A DNA stretch of 64,000 bases, from contig OZ316891.1 of NCBI GenBank assembly GCA_973895155.1, positions 28,520,001-28,584,000 of the forward strand, given 5' to 3'. The stretch comes from Marsupella aquatica. Lineage: Eukaryota; Marchantiophyta. The translations under genes were made by a program, and so were the position numbers. Shown here one piece after another: positions 44,288 to 55,649 of the stretch (its first letter is position 1; every line of letters starts with the position of its first letter). The notes under the pieces are model-generated. The model searched no databases, was not told where the DNA came from, and was given only the letters and a program-made list of their open reading frames with translations.

Positions 44288-46031
44288 GAAATCGCTTCAA
44301 AAGTGCCTAACGGTGCCCCTACTATTTTGTTCCGGAGTGAAAGTATAAAAACGAAAATATTTTGGGTTTTCTATCGGTGGTCCATATTCACCGGAAGGCT
44401 TATTATTCGCTAGTTATTATTCGCTAGGCGGCGAAGCCCGAAGCATTACGGGGGCCCGTAGACCGAATGGCTCTGCGGCGGGTCAGCCACTTCATCGATC
44501 GATGGAAATATATATCGAAGTCATAAAGGACTTCTTATAGCATCTTTTTACTACCACTCAGCAGTATACCATATCCGTTTGAGGCCGCGAGCCAAGCGTT
44601 GTATTGCGCTGGAAGTGGTTGGAAAGGTTCTCAAGTAGAATTAAATTGCCCGTTGTATATTTCGAGGTCCGAGGGTCGAGACCTGCGGTAGTTTTGCATA
44701 CTCGAGATGACGAATTACAGGTTCAAGATCCCCGTACGCAACGACTTATAGGAGAATAGCGCCCCCTCGTTCAACAGTGACGCTGGATTCGAAAACAAAA
44801 AGGGGGGTATAGCCAAACCTTTACGGGTTCCAATACTGTAAGAGATGTATCCATCCCCTTCGTACCGCCGGATGAATAAATAGTCTACGTAACGCTTCAA
44901 TGTTCGATTCTCTATCAAAATCCGAGTTTCTCTATGATGTTGGTCACGAAGGGAGTGCGCACGACGAATAGGATCTTGAGCAGCACTTGGGGCCGTCGCA
45001 AACGAATGACTATTTTCCTATCGAGATAACTCCAAATTACTTGCTTCGGATTCTTCGTCCTTATTAGATGTATGGAGACTAAATTTCAGATCGATGATGC
45101 TATGTCAACCTTACGGCGTATTATGTGTATTCCCGACCACAATTGAAGGCCTCATTCAGCAAAGATCCTAGACATTCAACCCATACATTTTGCACGAAGT
45201 TCTACTAGAGCAATCAATTATCGCACAGGCTATATAACCCCAATCCCGACTCTAGATGCTCTTAGTTTACCGGTGTTGTTTTTGAAAAGAACGGAATATT
45301 ACGGAAGAGCAACACACGTCATAAGTTAATGATGCCGTTGTGAAAAAACGGCAACTGGCCGAATTAATAACCAAAAGTCATACGAGCATCTTTTTCGAAT
45401 AAAATATGTAAGCTACTATACGGTTTCGAAAAATCTCAATAGGTACTCCTTGGGATTGACGGTTCAGAAAACTACAAGTTTTCTTGTTGCATAATAGTAT
45501 TCTTATTTATGATTGTAAAGTATTTTTTTATTTTGCCGAAACCCGTGCACCAGAAAGCCTTTCGGCTCTGTTTTTGGAGCAATCTAACGGTAGGTGCTTC
45601 GCCGCCCCTTACGATATTTGAGTGTCACGTCCAAAAAAAATTTGTTTTCAAAATGGAATGCGCTTCCATCCATATAACGCTTATAGAACCATCCGGGAAA
45701 TGCTAAGCGAAGAAATATATATCCGTACGGCCCGGTCTTCAGCCCTATAGCTTATCGGGGAGATAGCCTCTGGCCCTCTCCCGGAAACAAACCGGTTTCC
45801 CTTTTTTTGTCGGTCTTTTTCCCTTCCCTCGTCTGACAGTACCCCGCGCTATGGGCCTTTTCTCTCGGCTTCAGCTCTATTCCCGACACGGGAATGGGGA
45901 GAAAATAAAATCCAAGAAACACAAAATATGAGAGACGAACAAAGGGAAGAGAAGCTGATCGCGCCTTCTGCTTGCTCCGCCGATGATCACGATCATTTCG
46001 TGCCTGTTAGACTAAAGACCCGGTACCTACA
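44288..46031. other. mitochondrial spacer, no gene recognised
   Basis: Contains the segment near 44,515-44,550 shared with 31,760-31,800, and plus frames at 45,070-45,330 that look partly coding (ITPIPTLDALSLPVLFLKRT) but match no gene I can name. Several TGTCTGACAG-type motifs occur at 45,830. Confidence 0.4.
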
Positions 46032-46103
46032 AGCGGAAAAAGGGACTTGAACCCTCAACCTTAGCCTTGGCAAGGCTATACTCTACCATTAAGCTATTTC
46101 CGC
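46032..46103 (-). tRNA. trnG: tRNA-Gly (GCC)
   Basis: Minus-strand cloverleaf: acceptor GCGGAAA pairs with TTTCCGC-type strand, D arm TAGCTTAATGGTAGAGT, anticodon GCC read from 46069-46071, T arm GAGGGTTCAAGTCCCTT. It looks intact. Confidence 0.92.
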
Positions 46104-46595
46104 CATAAATTGCGATATATATACATGACTCGGCACAGGGTATAATGGCTCCTTCGTCCGCCTCACGGCGGACCAGTCAGGCCTTGGATCTCTGCCCCTC
46201 CTCCCGAAGCCAGAGACTGGGGTAGACCGAGTAATTTAATACTCATATCTAGTCCTATACCGAATTTTGGGGTAAAGCCACCAGGCTCTAGTGGTACCTG
46301 CGGCGAGCAGTCCACCACATGTGTAGTAAGATTACCAAACTGGCGATAGTTCACACCACCCCCAGGGAGGGACTATTTACGATTTGGAACCCCATCTCGG
46401 CGCCACGAGTCCATAATAGTCGGACAATACAAGAGCACAGTGTGCTTAAGCCATTAGTCGGGGGACGTAGGTATATATATATATTTTTTTTCTCGTAGCC
46501 TTTTCCGCGGGGGCGGAGCTAGAGAACGTCTGCTTGGAACTAGTTATTCTCTACTTATCTGACGTATTCTCTTAGTCCAATCCGATGGATAGGCC
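46104..46595. other. spacer between trnG and trnR, no gene recognised
   Basis: No coding region or RNA gene seen. A short TA run and a long T run lie near 46,473-46,490. Confidence 0.5.
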
Positions 46596-46669
46596 CATGC
46601 TTGGAAAGATTCGAACTCTCAACCCCCAAATCCGTAGTTTGGTGCTCTATCCAATTGAGCTACAAGCAC
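46596..46669 (-). tRNA. trnR: tRNA-Arg (ACG)
   Basis: Minus-strand cloverleaf: acceptor GTGCTTG pairs with CAAGCAT (one G-T), D arm TAGCTCAATTGGATAGAGC, anticodon stem CCAAA/TTTGG with ACG read from 46633-46635, T arm GAGAGTTCGAATCTTTC. It looks intact. Confidence 0.9.
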
Positions 46670-48216
46670 TAGTTGGCTATTCTTAAGCACTACGTGTCGT
46701 ATACGCTTGATCGCTGCGAAATAAATATGAGAAAGAGATATATATATACATATTTATGCTTCATCCTATTAGCTTAAGCCGCGGTATAAAGCATCGTGAA
46801 TAGCCGCATGACTAGCATATTGCGTTATTAGGCAGGCGTTCGTGCCACAAAACTGCCCTTTTTTTTCTGCCCCCCCCCTTCCTCCAGCAGGCCCCAACCC
46901 GAACCCTATGGCCCAAAGGGCACTCGCCCAAGAGGCTTTTACTACTTTTGAGGAATTTAAAGCTATCAAGGTTCGAAGAAGACGCCATTTGTGTAACTTA
47001 AGCACTGATCCGCTCTGTCCTAAAATGCCTAGTCCTTGGAAGGCGGGGGGCCAGCCCCGAAAGAAAGTTAGGGACTTGACCGAGCCGCCGCCAGGCTCGG
47101 GAGTCGAGTAGGCTACGCCTACCCTGCAATGGATGAAAGAAAAGGGTTCAAGTACCGAGGGAATTTTTTCTTTATGAAGATTATGGGTCCATGAGTTCTA
47201 TATATGTATCCGAGGTCGCGCTCGACCAAAGGTAGAGGATCTATTATTTATGTGTTTCTGCATTCGACGTTTGGTCCAATAATGTTTTTGCTTTTTTTAT
47301 GTATGCGGCTCTCGGAGTTTAAATTCCTTATGTTAAGTGCAATGTGTTTGTTCCTTAATGACCTTTGGGATTGCATGTTTTACCGGCATTCTAGAAATGG
47401 CTCGAGCGATAATTTACCGCTACCCAGCTGGGAAAAAAAGGGGGGGGAAACGCGCCGTTTTCGGCTATCGGGAGGCACGGCTTAGGTAAAGCTGCGTATT
47501 GTGCCGGTCGGACGATCGACGACCTAGTTAATGACTGGCGGATGGAAACTTAGGCAAGGAAAATATCTAATCACATGCAAAAGGCCCCAGACTTTCGACG
47601 CAAGCAGATCTGAACAAAATTTGGCAGCAATCCGGAGCATTGGCCCATCCCTTACGAATAAGGTTTTAAGATGTCTTATTGAAAGCTTTCTCGGGAGCGC
47701 GTGTCAAGGACGTAAGTACTAGAAAATAGTCGATAAAGGACGCGTATTCTTTCTCTCCAGAGATTTCGGGCTACTAGATGCTTCTACAAGGCCCACATCT
47801 AGAACGTGCTCTCTCTTTGTATAGCTAATAACTTGCTCTTGTGATTACTGCTGGCTTCGCTGCATTCATCGCCCTGTAACCCCCCAGTACTTCTTTTTGG
47901 GCCAACAGCTACAATTTGCCCTGGTGTCGTTATATATACGACATAGGCTCTTGCGGCGGCCAATACAGAACTATGACATTGCGGTTGTATCTCCACCCTA
48001 CGGATCCTGGCGGACATCTTGCTTTCAGTTTCATTAGATCCTTTCTTTCCGGCGGCTAAATCGGGAACAATTGGTAAAAGATAAATGGGAGGCGAACATC
48101 AACTTGGCGCGAAAAAAAAACGTAGACATAATCCGACAAACACTACGTGCCCCCGTCGATATCGTGGTTTCTGAGGCTTGGATCCCAGCCTCTATTTTTC
48201 AAATACGAAGTATACT
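46670..48216. other. mitochondrial spacer, no gene recognised
   Basis: Frames at 46842-47111 and 47204-47485 are open but lack recognisable motifs. GC-rich pieces resemble intron or dispersed-repeat sequence. Confidence 0.4.
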
Positions 48217-48299
48217 TGGGAGAGGTAGGATTCGAACCTACGTAGAAAACCTTCAGCAGATTTACAGTCTGCCGCTTTTAACCACTCGGCCACTCTCCC
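48217..48299 (-). tRNA. trnY: tRNA-Tyr (GUA)
   Basis: Minus-strand class II tRNA: acceptor GGGAGAG pairs with CTCTCCC, D arm TGGCCGAGTGGTTAAAAGC, anticodon GTA read from 48263-48265, long variable arm, T arm GTAGGTTCGAATCCTAC. It looks intact. Confidence 0.92.
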
Positions 48300-48445
48300 C
48301 ATGATAAGTAAGCTTCTATTTTCCGGCGGTGCAATGGGACTCTGACGAAAAATAGGTCAATCCACGCGTGTACCGTTGTTCCTATGGACTAATCGAACAA
48401 GTAAAAGGATGTACCGTTGATATCTATTATTCATTGCACACCTTA

Positions 48446-48519
48446 CGCATCCTACAGGATTTGAACCTGTGACCTTCAACTTAGAAGGTTGTTGCTCTAT
48501 CCAACTGAGCTAAGAATGC
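48446..48519 (-). tRNA. trnR: tRNA-Arg (UCU)
   Basis: Minus-strand cloverleaf: acceptor GCATTCT pairs with AGGATGC (one T-G), D arm TAGCTCAGTTGGATAGAGC, anticodon TCT read from 48483-48485, T arm ACAGGTTCAAATCCTGT. The lowest anticodon-stem pair is A-A. It looks otherwise intact. Confidence 0.88.
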
Positions 48520-49652
48520 GGCACATTACTAACCATTTCGCAAAAAAAAAGTGAATTCCAGAGAAGAAAGAAGCATCGCGAATGGAGGCCGAAGGGAAGG
48601 AAAGGGTCCGATGAAATAAAACAAACAAAAAATATTTTTTTTTGCTTTGCATTTTCCTGGTTTTGATCAGGTTCGACACATGACGAAATATAATGCATTT
48701 TGTATTAAAAACTATTCTGGAGAAAATTCTAATTCGTGTTTTTTGTATATCGATTCGCTCCAGTTTCACATAGTTTACATGTTATTGGTTCGAGAAGACG
48801 GCGGCCCGGGGCGTGTCGCGGAGTGCGGCGGCATAACGCATAGCATGGAGGACTCTATCGTATAGAATACACGAAATTGGAGTTTCGCGTACAGAGAAAT
48901 CATTGGAAATAGCATATACATATAGAGAAACTGAAGTTTCGTATATATATACATATAACTTCAAATAGTATATACAACATATATAGAAATTTCAGTTTCG
49001 TTTATATAATCGCTTTTCACATTCGTTGTCGAGGTGCACATCGAAAGAATTGATGTAACTAAGCTGCCGAAGTTACTATCTAGTTGCAGCAGTCGGAGGC
49101 GTTTATGTGCTAATCCGCGTTTATTATACCTAATGTCCCTCAACCCAAAATTTTGTTTGAAAGTTACTTATTTCTTCGGAGTGCCCGAGTTAGCCCGCGT
49201 ATCGTACACTTTATATGTTTTTCTACCTCCCGTACGCGGAACGGCAGCGCGTACTGGACTTTTCCGAGCCTTTCATTTTTTCATGGATGGATAGTCTGCG
49301 CAGTTTGCAGTTGATACGTTCTAGGCTTAATTCTAGCCTTTGCGCTTCCTTCGAGGTAATGACAAAGCAATTTGTGGAATACTTCGCAGGGGTTATGCGA
49401 CAGCTCACATCGGCAATCATCCAGCATCCGCGAATGTCTACCGGATTTAAGCGTTGTATTATTCGATGGAGGACTCGACCAGGGGCAACCCATTAAGTAC
49501 GAACAAGGTGGTCGATGCAGCCAATTATATCGAGTCCATAAAATCGTCCAATAAAGAACCGCGGCAAATTAAATATTTTCGCAACAGCGTCGGCACAAAC
49601 GCATATGAGATGCTATTTGGGGAAAAAAATGATATGGAACGGGAGACCGAGA
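48520..49652. other. spacer upstream of the ccmB fragment
   Basis: Contains AT-rich imperfect repeats at 48,870-49,010 built around GAAACTGAAGTTTCGTATATAT. The expected 5' two thirds of ccmB is not present. No other gene is supported. Confidence 0.5.
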
Positions 49653-49856
49653 TTGGCTCTTGGAATCACATCCAATGGTTGGAACAGCTTGCAAAATCTA
49701 ACAACCTTACCCACTTTATCGCCCTCAATCGTTTTTTGTACTTCTATCGAAACAGAATGGTTCCATGTTATTTCATTAATAGGATATTTACTTTTGTTTC
49801 TATTTTTTTATCCCATTCTAGTCTCAATAACTTTTCAAACTTTACTGGCAAAATGA
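49653..49856 (+). pseudogene. ccmB: ccmB 3' fragment (haem exporter membrane subunit)
   Basis: The last 67 residues of CcmB, starting LALGITSNGWNSLQNLTTLP and ending with the helix ISLIGYLLLFLFFYPILVSI and a TGA at 49854-49856. The N-terminal two thirds, with most transmembrane helices, is missing and replaced by unrelated sequence. In the donor CcmB would work with CcmA and CcmC in haem delivery for c-type cytochromes; ccmC follows 1.3 kb downstream. Confidence 0.85.
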
Positions 49857-51126
49857 TTTAAAATTCTTTTCACCAATTTTTCCTCTGGTCAAGTGTCTCG
49901 ATTTGATCGACCCTAAACATAAAAAGTGGAAGTGTGCACGCTGCCGTGAAAAAGACCTACCTCGGCATATATGCCGCCCTTAACCTTTCGATTAATCGCC
50001 GGGAGGCCGTTACAAAAGGCTAAGAGGGGCAGGGGGATGAACGATAGCCTTGAAATTTTAAGGTGTTGTGCTGCTCAAGGGTGGTGAAAAAATTCGAGAG
50101 AAGAAGCTATCAAATCTTACGTACCCCACCGTCAAATTGTTACAACAGTGTACCGAAGTACTTGACGGTCTGTAAGATGATAAAATCTGCTTCGTCTGTA
50201 TTTCCGCCCCGCGGCAATGGAGGACTTGGTGGATTTGTCCAATAGTCGAGTAATCGTGTTTAGTATTCGCAACTATCTCCTTCGGCGTGGTCACGCACCT
50301 AAGCTAATTCGCCGCGGTGTTGATGAAGCTCACCGTAATTCCAGTCTTTGTACCATAGCTTGAGAGCGACTTTTTATTTTTTCCCAAAGGCCCAGTCGAC
50401 TCCGGCGGCTCATTCACTGGCGGAAATTGTTTCCCTTATGGCGGATAGGTTTATGGTGACAACGTAAAAAGGTTGTGTTTCCGACCTGTGAATAAATATG
50501 TGGGTCACCACGTCGGGTTGTAATACTACGTTCGAGTACGAACCGTCTTTCGAATAGAAAAAGGTCCAAATCAACACCACCTTTTATGTTAGACGTGTGA
50601 ATATTGGAAAAGAAATCCTTGTATAGTGTATGCAAGTACAGGGAAGTAAAAGTAATTGTATTTTACGTTCTATGAACGTGTTTCGGCGAATTAATTAAAA
50701 TGCACCAGAGGTGCCTTTACAATCATATTGCTTGAAACCATTGATTTCATTCAATAATCATATAATAAAATCCCAAAGGTATTGCAGAAACCGATGTCCA
50801 TCGACGCGGGCGACCTAAGAAGTAGATAAATTACTTTGGTCGACCCTTGAATAAGATGATAAAAAAACAGCATTTTCTATTCCATGAAAAAACCATCTTT
50901 TTTGAATCGAAAAAGCGGCGTAAGTTTATAAAAAGTAAAAAAATACTTATCTTTTTCGAATTTCCGTGAAATAAGCGTTTCAGTAAAAGCGCAAAGGGCT
51001 TTACGAACGAACTTCGGCTTCTAGAACCGAGGTCCCAGGGCTTAAACGGCTGGAACGTCGCGCAGCGCAGGTTTGCTTTAGCTTTCCCGCTTCGCGTTTC
51101 TGTTTGACAAAAGCTAGAAAATTACT
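49857..51126. other. ccmB-ccmC spacer, no gene recognised
   Basis: Non-coding by eye; some segments (50,250-50,640) have the GC-rich look of group II intron domain I but no domain V was found. Confidence 0.4.
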
Positions 51127-51813
51127 ATGTATGTCCCGTTATTACGTCCTTTTCTTTTCATGTGCTGCTCTTTCCGTTACGCGCAAATTCTCATTGGATT
51201 TTGCTGGTTTCTAACAGCGATAGCTATTTATTTAAGTATTTGGGTAGCACCATCCGATTTTCAACAGGGTGAAAATTATCGCATTATTTATGTGCATGTT
51301 CCTGCAGCTTGGATGAGTTTACTTATTTATATTGCAATGGCTATTAGCAGTGTGTTATTCTTATTAACAAAACATCCCCTTTTTCAGTTATTTTCCAAAA
51401 CCGGTGCCAAAATAGGTGCTTTGTTTACGTTGTTCACCCCAGTCACCGGGGGGTTCTGGGGAAAACCTATGTGGGGGACCTTTTGGGTATGGGATGCTCG
51501 TTTAACCTCTGTATTAATCCTGTTTTTTATTTACCTGGGTGCACTGCGTTTTCAAGAGTTTTCTGCGGATGTTGCTTCTATTTTTATATGTATAGGGCCA
51601 ATCAATATACCAATAATTAAGTTTCCTGTCAACCGGTGGAATACATTGCATCAACCTTCAAGCATTAGCCAATTTGGTACTTCAATACATATTTCTATGC
51701 CCATTCCAATCTTTTTAATCTTTGCTAGCTCTTTCTTTTTAACTGGGATTTTGTTTATTTTGGAGACACGTCAAATAATTCTATCTTTTTATTTACGGCG
51801 AAAAAGCCAATGA
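51127..51813 (+). CDS. ccmC: cytochrome c maturation protein C (haem handling)
   Basis: 228 residues, full length, six hydrophobic segments. The tryptophan-rich haem-binding WWD motif is visible as MWGTFWVWDARLTSVLILFF, and the flanking conserved His residues are at YVHVPAAWMSL and in PSSISQFGTSIH. CcmC loads haem onto CcmE at the inner membrane. An Arg codon CGG at about 51,634-51,636 (VNRWNTLHQ) stands where the family has Trp, a likely C-to-U editing site. The frame is intact. It is the second gene of a ccmB-ccmC-ccmFN-ccmFC cassette on the plus strand. Confidence 0.94.
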   Translation: MYVPLLRPFLFMCCSFRYAQILIGFCWFLTAIAIYLSIWVAPSDFQQGENYRIIYVHVPAAWMSLLIYIAMAISSVLFLLTKHPLFQLFSKTGAKIGALFTLFTPVTGGFWGKPMWGTFWVWDARLTSVLILFFIYLGALRFQEFSADVASIFICIGPINIPIIKFPVNRWNTLHQPSSISQFGTSIHISMPIPIFLIFASSFFLTGILFILETRQIILSFYLRRKSQ

Positions 51814-52538
51814 CTTTCCTGGAGCCTTGTCAATAATTTTTATTTCGTCAGTTTCTTCTTCTCTCTCTACGTCGGACAGTACCTGGTCCCGTCTGACAGC
51901 GCCCCGCCCTGCGGCGGGCCTTTTGTCATCGGGAGCCAAAAGCCTATGGGAAGGAAAACACGCGCAAGGCACGTAGTGCGGTGAGCCAACAATTTGGTTG
52001 AAACATTTAGAGGGGGCTATTGGTTCGAGGGTTAAGAACCAGCAGGCCGTAGCAGCTCAAGGGTAAGTTTCTTTCATTCAAAAACCTCGTCAAATAATTC
52101 TTTTTATTCGTTATATGGACCCCGTCAATGCTGGCTTAGCCCTTAGGTATGAAAAAAAAAATTATTTATTTTTTATACCCAAGATCTCGTATTGATGGGT
52201 AAATACTGCCCATGATGTATGACGTCAATCATGAAGAACACAAAGTTTCCATGATCCGTGAAAAAGCAACTGATAGAGCTGCTCGCCAATTCTGCTTGCT
52301 GATTCGCAGAAAAAAAAGGCAAGGCGCGTATGGCTCTATGCTGGGCTCCCTATCCCCTCCATAGGGTTCATAGAAGCTATTCCGTGAGAGTTTTTCGGCT
52401 AGCTTGCGACGTGTGTAATCCTCCGTTATTGAGGTTGGTAGGACTCATAATCGGCATGCCAAATGCCGTAACGAACCCAGGGTTGTACGGCAAAAAAATC
52501 TTTTTTTGTTGCCAATTATAAGCAAAGTTTATAATGTT
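51814..52538. other. ccmC-ccmFN spacer
   Basis: Contains dispersed short repeats (TCTGACAGCGCCCCGCC at about 51,891, GGCACGTAGTGCG at about 51,968). No gene is supported. Confidence 0.5.
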
Positions 52539-53965
52539 ATGTCACCGGAATTGGGCCATTATTTTTTAGTACTGAGTATTTCCGTTGCGTTAACTAACAA
52601 GCTGCGTCCCGTGGCTGTTCCACTCTATTTTTTTTGTTCACTATGTCTTTCTTTGGTATTTTGTTCTGTTATATTCCTTCCGACTTTTCCAATTACAACG
52701 CATTCACCAACCCAAATGCTAATGCGCCTTTGTTTTATAGAATATCAGGAAGCTGGTCTAATCATGAGGGTAGTCTGTTATTATGGTGTTGGACCCCAAG
52801 TTTTTACGGATTCCTTTTTTGCTACCCGGCCCGACCCAGCAATGTATCGGAACAAGCAAAGGGCGGAAAGAAAAAAAATATTTATTTTTTGTTTTCGTCC
52901 GAAGGTCTCGACCAGCGGGCAATTTCGCTCATGGATGAACAGCAAATTTATAAAGGCATTGCTTTATTTTTTCCTATTTTTCTATTAGCAAGTTCCAATC
53001 CTTTCGTTCGAATTTCATTTGTTTGTACTAAATCACTTGGGGAATTAAATCCTGTTTTACAAGATCCCATATTAGCTATACATCCTCCTCGCATTTATGC
53101 GGGATACGTCGCAAGTGCTATTGGCTTTTGCTTATGTTTATCTGGAATAATAAACGGGCCGCGTTTGAATAATATATTTTTCTTTTTTGGTCCTTTTCCG
53201 GTAAAGCCAAGTAAGGTCCGAAGGCCGGAAATGGCTCGTGGATTTCCACACACGAGAACCGCTCTATGTGTGCCTTTTGGGTCATTGGCCCATAGAGAGC
53301 GGGCTGAAAGTGTTGTTCGTAAAACAAATACTATGTATCTTCATTTTGGTGGGACCCGTAGCGCGAATACGGTAGTGTGGAAACAAATTCAAATTTGGAT
53401 CTTGACATGTTGGTGCTTTTTAACGGTAGGCATATTGCTAGGAAGTTGGTGGGCTTATCATGAATTAGGCTGGGGCGGCTGGTGGTTCTGGGATCCCGTA
53501 GAAAATGCTTCTTTCATGCCTTGGGTATTAGCTACGGCTTGTATTCATTCAGTCATTTTACCTAAATTGAATGATTGGACTTTGTTTCTCAATATGGTTA
53601 CTTTTTTATGTCGTATTTCAGGAACTTTTTTTGTGCGTTCCGGATTGCTAGCTTCCGTTCATAGTTTTGCTACAGATTCGACACGAGGAATCTTTTTATG
53701 GTGTTTTTTCTCTATAATTACCAGCATATCTTTTACTTCTCTTTTCAGAATGAAGCAGCAATCAGGTACCCAGCTAGTTGGGGCATTATCTGTTCCATCA
53801 TCAAACCGAGATCCTACGGTCCCAAAACCCGTGAACCAGATCTTGTGGCATTCACGAAGCACTGCGCACTCGTATCGATCCGATCGTTTAGCAAAGCTCA
53901 TGGTGGAGGGCACAGAAGGTCACGACGAAGTCATTGTATACGTAGCAAGTAGAAAGCCTAAATAG
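52539..53965 (+). pseudogene. ccmFN: ccmFN with a homopolymer frameshift (cytochrome c haem lyase subunit)
   Basis: The start [20 protein letters not shown] is at 52539; after about 32 codons the frame must change at the T run 52628-52635 to continue as [20 protein letters not shown] in the frame that stays open to 53965. Beyond it the conserved [35 protein letters not shown] and the haem-binding [18 protein letters not shown] are present, and the C-terminus is complete. A single indel in eight Ts is the only break seen. A repeat-derived insertion around 53,213-53,262 ([13 protein letters not shown]) is foreign to the family but keeps the frame. CcmFN joins haem to apocytochrome c. Confidence 0.88.
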
Positions 53966-54152
53966 AAAAAGCTACCTATTATAAGTGACTTCAGCCCGAT
54001 TCAGCACTTTGCGTTGTATCGGGCCAGAAGGAGCCTACTTCCGGACCTAAAAAATATTTTTTTCTGTACGCATTCTCCATGGGAGCGAACGCGAGGGAAT
54101 AGACCGTATTCTCTGATCCGAGGGAGCGAAATAATCAAAACGAATAGAGCAG

Positions 54153-55649
54153 ATGGTCCAACTACAGAATTTTTTCTTTTTTCCTATTTTTTTGGTTGTG
54201 CTTTGTGGCACAGCAGCACCCATACTATTTCAATGGTTGGTAAGTAGAGATGTTTCCACAGGTGTTCCTTTTTCTAATGGTACTATAATACCTATTTCTA
54301 CATCTTTATTACCTGTTTCAGTTATCATACATTCCAGGGGGTTCATGCGCTCTCTGGACGAAGCAAAAAGGATAGTTTCGATAAGAGCAAGACCCCTTCT
54401 GTTACCCAACATAATTGAGAGAAGCTCACCTGAGAAAATCCAATATATTTCCTCTTCTCCGGATGAAAAAGCCTTGTCAATTCTTTCCTTTTTTCGTCCA
54501 TTTTTTCCTCCCCTTCTTGTCATACAGTCCCCGGCGGCCCTTGTCGGACAGTATTTTGGTTTTGTGGTGTCCGACAAAACAAAGTCCGGGACCCTGGCTG
54601 ACAGTGTACGGGCCCTGCGTCGGGCCTTGTTGTTGTTCTTTCATTTTACTATTATCAAATTCATGGGGGACTTTTCATATTTGGAATCTTTTTGCGGTGT
54701 GCTTTGTTTCTTCCTCTTCCGTACGTTCTTTTTATCGTCTCATAATAGGCGCGATAGGTTAGCGAGGCACAAATTTCCTTTCTTTGTTTTTCACAGGCAG
54801 AAAAGACGCGAGCTTATTATATCGTCACTGAGAATAAATAACTTGAATTGGAGTAGATGTTTTCTTGTTCGCGCCTTACCGAGTAGACCGATGACTGTTG
54901 GTTATTACTTTCGAAAAGCTCCCGTTAATATGAAGCTTTCACATGGAGGAGTTTGCATCTTCATCATGGGTGTAATTCTGCCCAACGCGAAAAAGATACA
55001 ATCTACAGGGAAAACACCTTTGGGTTCCGAACTACATATAGGGAAGGTTCGTAGCACTTTGCGAGGTATTGATCAATTACATGGGCCCACTTTTCACTCC
55101 ATTTGTGGTAATTCAATCATTTATAAACCGTCCCTGACAAACCCATTAATGTCCCTGACAAACCCATTAATGTTTGAGCATGACGAATCACGTCCTGCCC
55201 TGTTGCAATCCCGGCCTACCGAAGGTGCAAAGCTCTCGACCGACGGTAGAGGCTTTAGCTCTCCACCAACGGAAGGAGGAAACTTCTGTGGTTCGCCGAA
55301 GGGACGAAGGCCAGAAATGGCTGGTAGATTTACGCACACTTCTTTACGAAAGAAGGGCTTTACAGTTCTCGAACATAACAGTTTTTCACATTGGTTGACT
55401 ATGTTCCCAGAAAAAAGATTCTATTTTTCGAATCAAGAAACGAGCACTACCAAAGTGGCTATACATACCAATCTCTTTACGGATCTATATGCTTTGATCG
55501 GAACTGGAAGTTTTGAAACAGGCTGGTATACGACAGTAATTAAGCTCCCTTTTATTTTCCGTATTTGGATAGGTTTCATTATGGCTTCGTTGGGAGGCTC
55601 GCTCAGTCTTTTCCGTAAGCTCACCTTCTACAGATTGGATTGGAATTAA
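54153..55649 (+). CDS. ccmFC: ccmFC, uninterrupted (cytochrome c haem lyase subunit)
   Basis: 498 residues. It begins MVQLQNFFFFPIFLVVLCGT and ends with the anchor helix GFIMASLGGSLSLF. Conserved parts include SRDVSTGVPFSNGTIIPIST, GDFSYLESFCGVLCFFLFRT, KLSHGGVCIFIMGV and HGPTFHSICGNSIIYKPSLT. No group II intron interrupts it, unlike flowering plants. Residues about 129-147 derive from a dispersed 57-bp repeat (54537-54593) and about 385-397 from another; the heptapeptide SLTNPLM is duplicated by a 21-bp tandem repeat. All keep the frame, so the gene is open but may not encode an active protein. Confidence 0.88.
   Translation: MVQLQNFFFFPIFLVVLCGTAAPILFQWLVSRDVSTGVPFSNGTIIPISTSLLPVSVIIHSRGFMRSLDEAKRIVSIRARPLLLPNIIERSSPEKIQYISSSPDEKALSILSFFRPFFPPLLVIQSPAALVGQYFGFVVSDKTKSGTLADSVRALRRALLLFFHFTIIKFMGDFSYLESFCGVLCFFLFRTFFLSSHNRRDRLARHKFPFFVFHRQKRRELIISSLRINNLNWSRCFLVRALPSRPMTVGYYFRKAPVNMKLSHGGVCIFIMGVILPNAKKIQSTGKTPLGSELHIGKVRSTLRGIDQLHGPTFHSICGNSIIYKPSLTNPLMSLTNPLMFEHDESRPALLQSRPTEGAKLSTDGRGFSSPPTEGGNFCGSPKGRRPEMAGRFTHTSLRKKGFTVLEHNSFSHWLTMFPEKRFYFSNQETSTTKVAIHTNLFTDLYALIGTGSFETGWYTTVIKLPFIFRIWIGFIMASLGGSLSLFRKLTFYRLDWN
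54537..54593 (+). repeat. 57-bp dispersed repeat inside ccmFC
   Basis: Matches the reverse complement of 40031-40087 at about 53 of 57 positions. It contains the inverted pair TTGTCGGACAG / TGTCCGACAA, so each copy can form a hairpin. Three of four differences are C/T or G/A. In ccmFC it adds about 19 codons in frame. Confidence 0.85.
55131..55172 (+). repeat. 21-bp tandem duplication in ccmFC
   Basis: The unit TCCCTGACAAACCCATTAAT plus G occurs twice in succession (55131-55151, 55152-55172), duplicating seven residues (SLTNPLM) in frame. Confidence 0.95.
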
